Positions 16,191 to 24,438 of a DNA stretch of 36,165 bases are shown piece after piece. The stretch is taken from the NCBI RefSeq assembly GCF_001758425.2, contig NZ_MDSS02000037.1:1-36165 (forward strand), in the 5' to 3' direction. The position numbers were made by a program, and so were the translations under genes. Source of the stretch: Nesterenkonia sp. PF2B19 (GTDB lineage Bacteria > Actinomycetota > Actinomycetes > Actinomycetales > Micrococcaceae). Position 1 is the stretch's first letter, and each line of letters starts with the position of its first letter. Under the pieces are notes generated by a model. That model was not told the DNA's origin and made no database searches. It saw only the letters and a list, made by a program, of their open reading frames with translations.

Positions 16191-19112
16191 TCACTCGGCC
16201 CGCCGGGCCAACAGCTCGGCCAGATGGATGGCCTCGACGTCGGCAAGGTCGTCGAGCTGGATGCGGCAGGACATGCCGTCGGCCAGGACGACGGTCTCCC
16301 CGGCGGAGGCGCCGTCGTCGGGGAACGCGTCGCGGACCGCAGGCAGCACATGCGTCTCGGCCACCGCCACGCTGACCTCGTAGTGGCCGGCCTCCACGCC
16401 GAAGTTGCCGGCCAGGCCGCAGCAGCCGGGCACCGCAGTCACCTGGGCGCCGGCCTGCTCCAGCAGCGCCTGATCCGCCCGCCACCCGATGACGGCGCGC
16501 TGGTGGCAGTGCGGCTGCGCCACGACCCGCACACCGCTGAGGTCCGGCAGCTGGATCCGGCCCTCGTCCACGAGCCGATGCACCAGCTCCGCGAAGGTCA
16601 GCACCCCGTCCGCCACGGTCCGGGCCTCGGGCCGATGGGAGAGCTGCACCAGGTCGCTGCGCAGTGTGGCCGTGCAGGAGGGCTCCAGTCCGATCACCGG
16701 CACGCCGGACTCCACCGGGTCCAGCAGCGCATCCACGGCCTCGTCCACCAACCGACGGGCCTGGTCCAGCTGGCCGGTGGTGATCCACGGCAGCCCGCAG
16801 CAGCCCTTGCGCTGCAGCACCTGCACCTCCAGGCCCTGGGACCGCAGGAACTCCAGGGCCGCGAGGCCGGACTGCGGGAAGAAATGGTCCGTGAAGGAGT
16901 CCGCCCACACCCAGACGTCCGGGGCGGAGCGAGATCCGCCTCCCTGCTCCCGCCGAGCGGCGGCCCGGCGCAGCGTCTGATGCGCGAAGGCCGGGACGTC
17001 CCGACGCCGGTCGATGCCGGCGGTCCACTTCGCCACGGCCGCCAGAGGCGGGACCTTCATCATCGCGTTGACCAGCGGCGCCACCGGGGAGGCCAGTCGT
17101 GCCCAGAACGGCATCCGCCCCAGGATGTAATGGGAGCGCGGACGCAGCCGCCGACGTCGCCCGGAGCCGTCGGGGCGGGCCGTCCCCCCGACGTCGTAGG
17201 TCTGGTACAGCGCCTCGGACTTATAGGCGGCCATGTCCACCCCGGCCGGGCAGTCCGAGGCGCATCCCTTGCAGGACAGGCACAGATCGAGGGCCTCATG
17301 CACGGCCGGGTCCGCGAGCCCGTGCACCAGACTGCCGTCCAGGGCCTCCTGGAGGATGCGGCCTCGCCCCCGGGTGGAGTCCTTCTCCTCCTTGGTCGCC
17401 AGATAGGAGGGGCACATGACCGACGGCGTCGTCGGCGCCACGCACTTCCCGACCCCCGAGCAGCGGTGCACGGCCGCGCCGAAGTCACCCGCGTCGTGAG
17501 TGTGCCGCATCCCCGGCCAGGGCAGCTCCCGGGTGGCCTGGGTGGGTCGCAGGTCCTCGGTGTGCGGGGCGGGATCGGTGATGATCCCGGGGTTCAGCAG
17601 GTTCTCCGGGTCGCAGATCCGCTTGGCGCGGGCGAACAGGTCCAGGGAGGTCTGGTCATACATGTACGGCAGCAGCTCGGAACGCACCCGGCCGTCGCCG
17701 TGCTCCCCGGACAGCGAGCCCCCATAGGCGGCCAGACGTTCCGCGCAGGTACGCATGAACTCCGCGAACACTCTCGTGCTGCCGGGGTCCCCGTGGGTGA
17801 AGGGGAAGTCGATCCGGCAGTGGATGCAGCCGTCCCCGAAATGCCCGTACGGGTAGCCCTGCAGGCCGAAGTCGACCATGAGCTCCTCGAACTCGCGCAT
17901 CCAGGCACCCAGATGCTCGGGCGGAACGGCGGCGTCCTCCCAACCGGAGTGCGCGGGGGTGTCCAGACTGATCCCGGCCAACCCGGCGCCGTCCTCCCGG
18001 ATGCGCCACAGGGCGGCGGCCTGGACGGCGTCGTCGATCAGGGCGGAGTCCACGCAGCCGGAGGCCGCCCGGACGGTGGCGATGACGTCGTCGGCGTCGT
18101 CCCCGGCAGCCTCCACGAACAGCCAGCTCTGGCCCTCCGGCAGGGGCGGCACCTGTCTTCCGGCCCCACGGACCAGCGCCACCAGCCGGGAGTCCATGCC
18201 TTCGCAGGCGATGAGTCGGCCCGGCGCCGCGGCGAGCAGCTGCGGCACGGCGTCGGCGGCCTCGGCCACCGAGTGGTAGCCCAGCACGATGAGCAGCCGG
18301 TGCGGATGGTCGGCCACCAGGTTCACGGTGGCCTCCAGGACCGTGCCCAGCGTGCCCTCGGTGCCGACCAGGAAGCGGTCGATGCGCCCGCGGTTCTCCG
18401 GCAGCAGGTGCTCCAGCGAGTAGCCGCTGACCTGCCGGTCGAAACGGCCGAAGTGGGTGCGCACATGGCCCAGGTCCGTCTCCACCAGGCGCAGCAGCTG
18501 CTCCGCGGTGGAGCCAGACGAGGCGAGGCCGGCGCCGAAGGTGCCGACCTCCCCGTTGCCGAACAGCACGGTGGCGGCCTCCACGTTGTCCGCGGTGCGC
18601 CCGTAGCCCAGCGCCCGGGAGCCGCAGGCGTTGTTGCCGATCATCCCGCCGATCGTGCACCGCGTGTGGGTGGAGGGGTCGGGGCCGAAGCGCAGCCCGT
18701 GGCCGGCGGCGGCCGCTGCAGCCGGGCGTGCACCACTCCGGGCTCCACCCGGGCGGTGCGGTGGCCTCCGGGTCGATCTCCAGGATGCGGTCCAGGTCCC
18801 GGGTGTCGACGACGAGGCCGGGGCCCACGGCGTTGCCGGCGATCGAGGTGCCGGCACCGCGCAGGGTGACCGGCACCCCCGTGGCCCGGGAGACCTCCTG
18901 GACGGCGTGGAGCTCGTCCACATGCTGGGGCCGGGCCACCACCTGGGGCACCACCCGGTAGAGGCTGGCGTCGGAGGAGTACATGCCGCGGGCCAGGGCG
19001 GAGTCGTCGACCCGACTGACGCCGGCGCGTCGCAGGCGCGGGCGGCGACCTCGGCGCCGGCGGAGGCGTCTCCCGCCCGGGCTTCGGCGTCGGATGGCAC
19101 AGTCGAGGTCAC
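16191..19112 (-). CDS. FAD-linked, Fe-S-containing D-2-hydroxyacid oxidase (three frameshifts)
   Basis: A fused FAD_binding_4 oxidase and Fe-S protein of the GlcD/YdiJ/D-lactate dehydrogenase type. The FAD part has VTLRGAGTSIAGNAVGPG and TIGGMIGNNACGSRA; the oxidase C-domain has SGEHGDGR. Next come two ferredoxin-like clusters (GKC...CP and CLSCKGCASDCPAG), then two CCG modules (KGCCGLPW and GCCGLAGNFG). It should oxidise a D-2-hydroxyacid and pass electrons to the membrane chain. The start is GTG at 19112 after AAAGGAGA. Single bases are missing near 19035, 18763 and 18714, each in a G or C run. Because there are three, the outer frame stays open, but residues about 29-133 of the unrepaired reading are wrong. 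Repaired length is 974. It is the last gene of a four-gene operon. Confidence 0.9.
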   Translation of the reverse strand: MTSTVPSDAEARAGDASAGAEVAARACDAPASVGSTTPPWPAACTPPTPASTGWCPRWWPGPSMWTSSTPSRRSPGPRGCRSPCAVPAPRSPATPWAPASSSTPGTWTASWRSTRRPPHRPGGARSGARPAAAAAAGHGLRFGPDPSTHTRCTIGGMIGNNACGSRALGYGRTADNVEAATVLFGNGEVGTFGAGLASSGSTAEQLLRLVETDLGHVRTHFGRFDRQVSGYSLEHLLPENRGRIDRFLVGTEGTLGTVLEATVNLVADHPHRLLIVLGYHSVAEAADAVPQLLAAAPGRLIACEGMDSRLVALVRGAGRQVPPLPEGQSWLFVEAAGDDADDVIATVRAASGCVDSALIDDAVQAAALWRIREDGAGLAGISLDTPAHSGWEDAAVPPEHLGAWMREFEELMVDFGLQGYPYGHFGDGCIHCRIDFPFTHGDPGSTRVFAEFMRTCAERLAAYGGSLSGEHGDGRVRSELLPYMYDQTSLDLFARAKRICDPENLLNPGIITDPAPHTEDLRPTQATRELPWPGMRHTHDAGDFGAAVHRCSGVGKCVAPTTPSVMCPSYLATKEEKDSTRGRGRILQEALDGSLVHGLADPAVHEALDLCLSCKGCASDCPAGVDMAAYKSEALYQTYDVGGTARPDGSGRRRRLRPRSHYILGRMPFWARLASPVAPLVNAMMKVPPLAAVAKWTAGIDRRRDVPAFAHQTLRRAAARREQGGGSRSAPDVWVWADSFTDHFFPQSGLAALEFLRSQGLEVQVLQRKGCCGLPWITTGQLDQARRLVDEAVDALLDPVESGVPVIGLEPSCTATLRSDLVQLSHRPEARTVADGVLTFAELVHRLVDEGRIQLPDLSGVRVVAQPHCHQRAVIGWRADQALLEQAGAQVTAVPGCCGLAGNFGVEAGHYEVSVAVAETHVLPAVRDAFPDDGASAGETVVLADGMSCRIQLDDLADVEAIHLAELLARRAE

Positions 19113-19176
19113 GTCGTCGTCTCCTTTCGCCGCGCGGGTCCGAACCTACCGGACCGCGGGCCGCTCGGCGGCTGGA

Positions 19177-19683
19177 TCAGTCCTCCCCGGCACGGGCGAA
19201 GGCCAGAAACTCGCCGCGGGCCCCGTCCATCCAGATCGACTGGCAGGCCTCGGCCATCACGTCCAGCCCGTCCACCACGGTGGCGAACACGTTGCCCGGC
19301 ACCCACCCCTGGTCCCCGTTGATGAGCAGGTTGTTCCGCCCATAGAACAGGGCGAGGTCGATGAGCTCCGGGCGATCCCGCACTCCGGCGGAGGCCTCGT
19401 AGCCGTAGCCGGGGTTGCCGAGGTCGTCAGCGTCGAAGTGGAACCAGCACACGTCCCCGGGGATGGGAGTGACGGTGGTGTTCTCCTTGCCCGGGTCCTG
19501 CGCGGAGAAGACCGGCAGCAGGGCGTAGATCTCGTTGCGGGCGTACTTGCCGTGGTAGACCTGTCCGTCCAGCGGGAGCGCCTCCCACACCGCCGCACAG
19601 GTGCGGGGCGCGACGTCGTCGAGCAGGCGGGCCGTGCAGCTCACGCCCCGGGTGGTCAGAGTCAGGCTGATGTAGCGGGCCAT
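19177..19683 (-). CDS. DUF3830 family cyclophilin-like protein
   Basis: A 168-residue protein with the DUF3830 pattern: GVSCTARLLDDVAPRTCAAV, VYHGKYARNEIYALLPVF, PGDVCWFHFD and FYGRNNLLINGDQGWVPGNV. The family has a cyclophilin-like barrel and no assigned activity; to my knowledge its members often sit beside amidases, hydantoinases or Asp/Glu racemases, as here. AAGGAGG is well placed before the ATG at 19683. It lies 42 bases after the amidase and 64 bases before the FAD/Fe-S oxidase, so it is the third gene of the operon. It may bind or process the same small substrate, but that is only inference. Confidence 0.85.
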   Translation of the reverse strand: MARYISLTLTTRGVSCTARLLDDVAPRTCAAVWEALPLDGQVYHGKYARNEIYALLPVFSAQDPGKENTTVTPIPGDVCWFHFDADDLGNPGYGYEASAGVRDRPELIDLALFYGRNNLLINGDQGWVPGNVFATVVDGLDVMAEACQSIWMDGARGEFLAFARAGED

Positions 19684-19725
19684 GGTGCTCCTCGCCTCCT
19701 TCTGCGGCTCGTACCGGTCCTCGTC

Positions 19726-21160
19726 TCAGGCTCCCAGAACTGCGGGCTCCACCGGACGGACGAACCGCTCCCCGGAGGCCTTCTCATAGGCCCGGGCGGC
19801 ACGCAGTACCAGGCGGTCCTGGGTGCGGGCCCCGACGATCTGCAGCCCCACCGGCAGGCCGTCGGCGGCCACTCCGCAGGGCACCGACGCCGCCGGCTGC
19901 TGGGTCATGTTGAACGGATAGGTGTAGGGGGTCCAGGAGGTCCACAGATCAGAGGGCCACCCGTCAGGCGCCTGACGGGTCTTGTCGAAGGCCGTGATCG
20001 GCATCGTCGGGGTGACCAGCAGGTCATAGCGCTCGTGGAAGGTCCCCATGCGCACGCCCAGATCCATCCGGGTCGCCGTGGCACCCAGATAGTCCAGGGC
20101 GCTGGCGTCGCCGTACTGCTCGATGCCGGCACGCAGGCCCGGGTCCACATGGTCCACCGCACCGGGCCCGAAGGCCTCCAGCACCTTGGCGGCCCCGGTG
20201 AACCAGAGGATGTGGAAGTCCTCCACCGGGTCCTCAAAGCCGGGATCGACCTCCTCCACCACTGCGCCGGCACCCTCGAGCACCCCGACGGCCTCGGTGA
20301 CCAGCCGTTCCACCTCTGGGTCGTTCTCCCCGAACCCGAGGGTCCGGGAGTAGGCGATGCGCAGTCCGGCGACCCCGTCCTCGAGTCCGTCGAGGTACGA
20401 GCCGACAGGGCTGGGGAGCGCCGCCCAGTCGCGGGCGTCGAAGCCGGCGATGATGTCCATCAGCAGCGCCGCGTCGGTGACGGTGCGCGTCATCGGACCG
20501 GCATGGGCCAGCGTCCCGAAGGGCGAGGCCGGGTACATCGGCACCTGCCCATAGGTGCCCTTCAGCGCGACCGTCCCCGTGAACGAGGCCGGGTATGCGC
20601 ACCGACCCGCCGGCATCGGTGCCCACCGCCCAGGGGGCCATGCCGGCGCCGACGGCCGCCGAGGCACCTCGGAGGAGGCCGCCCGCCGTGGTGGACGGGT
20701 CCCACGGGTTGCCGGTGGCGCCGCAGCGGATGCTGTCCGTGGTGCCCTTCCAGGCGAACTCCGGGGTGGTCGTCTTCCCGACCAGCACCGCGCCGACCTC
20801 TCGGAGCCGCGCCACGCAGGGAGCGTCCACGTCCCACGGGCCGTCCTCCCCGATGAGCGTGGAGCCCTTGAACGTCGGCCACCCGCGGGTGAGGAACATG
20901 TCCTTGATGGAGGTCGGCACGCCGTCGCCGGGGCCGAGCGTCTCGCCGGTCTGCCAGCGGCGCGCGGAGGCCTCCGCGGAGGCCCGGGCGGACTCGGGGT
21001 CCACAAGCACGAAGGCGTTGAGGGCGTCGTCGTGCCGGGCGATCTGCTCCAGCACCGCCTCCGTGGCGTCCACCGGGGTGAACTCCCCGGCCCGGTAGCC
21101 TGCGATGAGCTCGGCGGCGGTGAGCTCCGCGAGGCTGCGCGTGGTCCGAGTCTCCGTCAT
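19726..21160 (-). CDS. Amidase signature family amidase (indels, one over the active site)
   Basis: An amidase of the Lys-cisSer-Ser class that hydrolyses an amide to a carboxylate and ammonia. The catalytic lysine is K86 (PTSIKDMF) and the nucleophile S186 (GTDAGGSVRIP). The GGSSGG loop reads GGLLRG at 160-165, because one C is inserted and one G lost close together near 20671-20681; undoing both gives GGSSGG, with cis-Ser 162 exactly 24 residues before S186 as in known members. One further extra base at about 20594 switches frame inside VRIPASFTGT. The repaired protein has 477 residues. The start at 21160 has AGGAGGTCACC. It is the second gene of the operon, 58 bases after the hydroxyacid dehydrogenase. 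Confidence 0.92.
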
Positions 21161-21218
21161 GGTGACCTCCTGTGTGCCGGTGGTGGGCGACGTCGTGTCC
21201 GGGCGGCCCCGGGCCGTG

Positions 21219-22211
21219 TCAGGACTGGGGGCGGGGCACGTACCCCTTGTGCTTGTCGACGACGTTGTGCAGCTCCTCGCCGTCGAGCCAGCGGCGCGCG
21301 TTGTCCAGGAACTGCTCAGCGAGCGCGTCGCGCCAGCCGATGACGTCTCCGGACATGTGGGCGGAGATCAGCACGTCCTCGCGGTCCCACAGCGGCGAGT
21401 CCTGGGGCAGCGGCTCCTGGTCGAAGACGTCGAGGGTGGCGAACCCGAGGGGCCCGTCCTCCAGGGCGTCCACCAGGGCTGCCTCGTCCAGGGTCTCTCC
21501 ACGGCCGATGTTGATCAGATGGGCTCCCTCGGCGGCGGCGGCGAGGACCTCGGCGTCCAGCAGACCAGTGGTCTGCGGGGTCAGCGGGGCGGCGTTGACG
21601 ACGATGTCGGCCGCGCCGATGTGGGCGGCGAGGTCGTCGCTGGCGACCACGGTGCCGAAGTCGGGGTCCTGCTCGCGTGCCGTGCGTCCTGCGGCGAAGA
21701 CCTCGACGTCGACGGCGCGCAGCAGGGCGGCGATCTCCCGGCCGATGGCGCCGGTGCCGATGACCAGGGCGGTGAGCCCTCCGACGCGCTGGGTCTCGCG
21801 ATGCTCCCAGGTCCTGCGCTGCTGACGGCGCAGACTGCCGGGCATGTCCTTGGCGCGGGCCAGCACCGCGCCGAGCACGTACTCGGCGATGGGCCGGTCG
21901 AAGATCCCCTGGGCGTTGGTGACGACGACGTCCGAGTCCGCCAGCTCGTCGAACATCAGCTTGTCCACGCCGGCGGCGGCCACGTGGATCCAGTCCAGGG
22001 AGTCGGCGGCGTGCCAGGCCTCAGAGACGGCGCGTGAGAAGAAGTCCCACAGGAAGAGCGCGTCGGCCCCGGGCAGGGCATCGGCGAGATCGGCGGCGGT
22101 GGCGGTGCGGATCTCCGCCCGGTCCTGCAGCTCATCCAGGCCCGGGGGCACGGCGTGCGGGACGTCGTCGTCGGGACACAGGACGGTGATGACCGGCAGG
22201 GACTCCGCCAT
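21219..22211 (-). CDS. D-2-hydroxyacid dehydrogenase (NAD(P)-dependent)
   Basis: A 330-residue member of the D-isomer 2-hydroxyacid dehydrogenase family. The nucleotide loop is VIGTGAIG (150-157), and the catalytic triad is R237 (NIGRGE), E266 (FDQEPLP) and H285 (ISAHMSGD). It interconverts a 2-oxoacid and a D-2-hydroxyacid in the cytoplasm; the substrate is not predictable. GAGGTGACGG precedes the ATG at 22211. It is the first gene of a reverse operon with the amidase, DUF3830 and FAD/Fe-S oxidase genes. The cluster thus holds both a soluble dehydrogenase and a respiratory oxidase for hydroxyacids, which suggests such an acid is an intermediate. Confidence 0.92.
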   Translation of the reverse strand: MAESLPVITVLCPDDDVPHAVPPGLDELQDRAEIRTATAADLADALPGADALFLWDFFSRAVSEAWHAADSLDWIHVAAAGVDKLMFDELADSDVVVTNAQGIFDRPIAEYVLGAVLARAKDMPGSLRRQQRRTWEHRETQRVGGLTALVIGTGAIGREIAALLRAVDVEVFAAGRTAREQDPDFGTVVASDDLAAHIGAADIVVNAAPLTPQTTGLLDAEVLAAAAEGAHLINIGRGETLDEAALVDALEDGPLGFATLDVFDQEPLPQDSPLWDREDVLISAHMSGDVIGWRDALAEQFLDNARRWLDGEELHNVVDKHKGYVPRPQS

Positions 22212-22387
22212 CCGTCACCTCGCTTCCTCCAGCGGCGTGCTGAGCATGCTCCGCGGGTCCGTGATCCTGCGATCCGGCACCTGCGCTCAGATGGTCGTGC
22301 GGCCCGCCGGGAAGCCGTCTGACGTGGACCTCCGGATGGCCGCAGGGGACTCTCCCCGGGGTCTTCCCGGGGCGGGGCCCGTGCCGC

Positions 22388-22424
22388 TATGCTAGGGAGA
22401 CCTCACGAAGATTGTCAACAATCT
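22388..22424 (+). promoter_or_regulatory. Promoter and GntR-type operator of the racemase operon
   Basis: TATGCT (22388-22393) is a good -10 box. Sixteen bases on, AGATTGT-CA-ACAATCT (22409-22424) is a perfect inverted repeat covering the early transcribed region. Its core ATTGT-NN-ACAAT recurs before the GntR gene at 24345-24356. The site lies in the 251-base gap between the two divergent operons and could control both. Confidence 0.75.
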
Positions 22425-22462
22425 TGTAGGAGCTGATCGCACCGTCTCAGATTGGAGCGGCC

Positions 22463-23401
22463 ATGGCGCTCACCCCCTCCTCCGGACGCGTCCGGACGAC
22501 TCTCCCCGATCACCCCGAACCTCCCGCAGACCCGGCCGCAGTCCCCTCGGATCTGAGCTCGGACCTCCCCCTGGCCGGCGCTCCCGGAATCGCGCCGGGA
22601 CTCGTCCCGGAGGGCCACCCGCAGCCCGAGGACGCAGGATCGGGCCGGCAGATGCCGGCGGTCGGCGTCGTCGTCCCCTATGACATGGCCCTGGACCGCG
22701 AGCTGCGAGCCTTCACCCATGATGAGCGGGGCGCCGAACAGCTGGACCTGCTGTTCACCCGCACCCGGCATGAGTCGCTGGCCGTCACGGTCAAGCAGGC
22801 GCGGGCGATCTCCCGCCCGAAGGCCATCGCCGAATGCGTCCGGGCGGTCTCCGCCGTGGTCCCCTCCGGCTATGTCTACGCCTGCACCTCCGGCAGCTTC
22901 GTCCGGGGCCTCTCGGGTGAGCGCACCCTGCTGCGCGCCATGGCCGCCGCCGGCGGAGCCCCCAGCTTCACCACCTCAGGCGCCCTGCTGGCCGCGGTGC
23001 GCGCCTTGGGCGCCCGCACCATCGCCGCGGCCACCCCGTACGACGACGCCATCACCGCCCAGTTCGCCGCATTCTTCGCCGAAGCGGGGGTCCACCTCAT
23101 GAGCAGCTCCAATCTGGGGCTGAACGGCCGCATCTGGGAGGTCCCCGCCGAACGGACCTACCAGCTGGTGCGGCAGGCGGGCTCGGACCAGGCGGACGCC
23201 GTCGTGGTGTCCTGCACGAACCTGCCCACCGCCTCGGTGCTGGACCAGCTGGAGCAGGATCTGGGAAAGCCGGTGATCTCGGCGAACCAGGCCACCATCT
23301 GGACCGTGCTGCGGCACTTCGGACTGCCGTATCGCGGCCCGGGCCACGCGCTGGCCTCACTGGAACCTGCTCCCCCGAGCCTGACGAAGGAGGCGCCATG
23401 A
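22463..23401 (+). CDS. Maleate isomerase / Asp-Glu racemase family protein, two-cysteine form
   Basis: A 312-residue member of the Asp/Glu/hydantoin racemase superfamily, closest in pattern to maleate cis-trans isomerase. Both active-site cysteines are present: C141 in VYACTSGSF and C251 in VVSCTNLPT. It should isomerise or racemise a dicarboxylate such as maleate. Residues 1-60 form a Pro/Ala-rich extension not typical of the family; a later start may be used, but the ATG at 22463 has GGAG six bases upstream. The stop overlaps the start of the next paralogue (ATGA). It is first in the forward operon with its own operator. Confidence 0.88.
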   Translation: MALTPSSGRVRTTLPDHPEPPADPAAVPSDLSSDLPLAGAPGIAPGLVPEGHPQPEDAGSGRQMPAVGVVVPYDMALDRELRAFTHDERGAEQLDLLFTRTRHESLAVTVKQARAISRPKAIAECVRAVSAVVPSGYVYACTSGSFVRGLSGERTLLRAMAAAGGAPSFTTSGALLAAVRALGARTIAAATPYDDAITAQFAAFFAEAGVHLMSSSNLGLNGRIWEVPAERTYQLVRQAGSDQADAVVVSCTNLPTASVLDQLEQDLGKPVISANQATIWTVLRHFGLPYRGPGHALASLEPAPPSLTKEAP

Positions 23402-24327
23402 GCGACCACCTGCTGGAGACCCACGCGATCACCGACGTCGACGAGTTCGTCGACACGCGACAGCAGATACCGATCCCAGGCCGCCCCGAGAACCCGACGG
23501 TGGGGATCCTATATCCGGGCCATGCCGCGGAGGACGACTATCCGGCCTTCGAGGAGGCCTGCGGCGGAGCGGTCCGGCTCCCGGTGACCCACACCACCAT
23601 CGGGGTGGATGAGCACACCACCCAGGCCCTGCTGGACACCGGGTCGCCCGCCCGGCTCGCCGAGGGGGCCCAGCGCCTGCTGGCCGAGCATCCCGTGGAG
23701 GCCCTCATGTGGGCCTGCACCTCGGGCAGCTTCGTCTACGGGTTCGACGGCACCCACGACCAGACCCGGACGCTGGAGCAGGCCGCGGGGGTGCCGACGT
23801 CGTCGACCTCGCTGGCCTACCTGCACGCTCTGCAGACCCTGGGAGTGCGCCGGGTCGCCGTGGCGGCGTCCTATCCTGCCGACCTGGCCGAGCACTTCCA
23901 GGACCTCCTGGGGCGCGCGGGCGTCGACGTCGTCGCCTTCGCCTCCCACGGGATCTTCACCGCCGCCGAGGTGGGCCTGATGGGCAGGGAGGACGTGGTG
24001 GCGATGATCCGCGCCGTCGATGTGCCGCAGGCCGAGGCGATGCTGGTGCCGGACACCGCCATGCACTCGCTGCGGTGGATCCCGGACCTCGAGGAGTCGC
24101 TCGGCAAGCCCGTGCTGACCGCCAACCAGGTCACCGTCTGGGAGGGCCTGCGGCTCACCGGACGGCCGATGCCGGTCCTGCCGCAGCTGGGCTGCTTGGG
24201 CGACCCGAACGTCTTGGGCGACCCGAACGCCCTGAGCGTCCCGGACCGACCGGCCGCACCCGGAGGGGGCGGGGCCGACGTCAGCGCCGAATCCTGGGGC
24301 GACGCCGTCGACTGGCCCGAGGACTGA
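23398..24327 (+). CDS. Maleate isomerase / Asp-Glu racemase paralogue, second cysteine replaced
   Basis: A 309-residue paralogue of the preceding protein. The first cysteine is kept (C107 in MWACTSGSF), but the position of the second reads LVPDTAMHS, with Asp219 where the neighbour has C251. Two-base acid/base chemistry needs both cysteines, so this protein probably catalyses a different reaction, binds substrate, or partners its neighbour in a heterodimer. GGAGG precedes the start, which overlaps the upstream stop by four bases. A short in-frame repeat (LGDPNVLGDPNALS) lies near the C-terminus, followed by a low-complexity tail. Confidence 0.87.
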   Translation: MSDHLLETHAITDVDEFVDTRQQIPIPGRPENPTVGILYPGHAAEDDYPAFEEACGGAVRLPVTHTTIGVDEHTTQALLDTGSPARLAEGAQRLLAEHPVEALMWACTSGSFVYGFDGTHDQTRTLEQAAGVPTSSTSLAYLHALQTLGVRRVAVAASYPADLAEHFQDLLGRAGVDVVAFASHGIFTAAEVGLMGREDVVAMIRAVDVPQAEAMLVPDTAMHSLRWIPDLEESLGKPVLTANQVTVWEGLRLTGRPMPVLPQLGCLGDPNVLGDPNALSVPDRPAAPGGGGADVSAESWGDAVDWPED

Positions 24328-24337
24328 GGCCCGGCGG

Positions 24338-24356
24338 TATCATCATTGTCGACAAT
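24338..24356 (+). promoter_or_regulatory. Promoter and GntR operator before the GntR gene
   Basis: TATCAT (24338-24343) is a probable -10 box, directly followed by the palindrome ATTGT-CG-ACAAT (24345-24356), the same core as at 22411-22422. Binding here would cover the start of transcription and autoregulate the regulator. Confidence 0.7.
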
Positions 24357-24438
24357 CCACGGATCCTGTGATCCCCCTCTCACCACACTGGTCTCACCGC
24401 ACCGCGCACCATCCGACCCTCACCCCGCTGGAGCCACG

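Noticed and set aside
16152-18869. A 905-codon forward frame opposite the FAD/Fe-S oxidase
   Set aside because: Composition is Gly/His/Arg/Gln-rich antisense noise. The reverse strand carries iron-sulphur cluster and FAD motifs.
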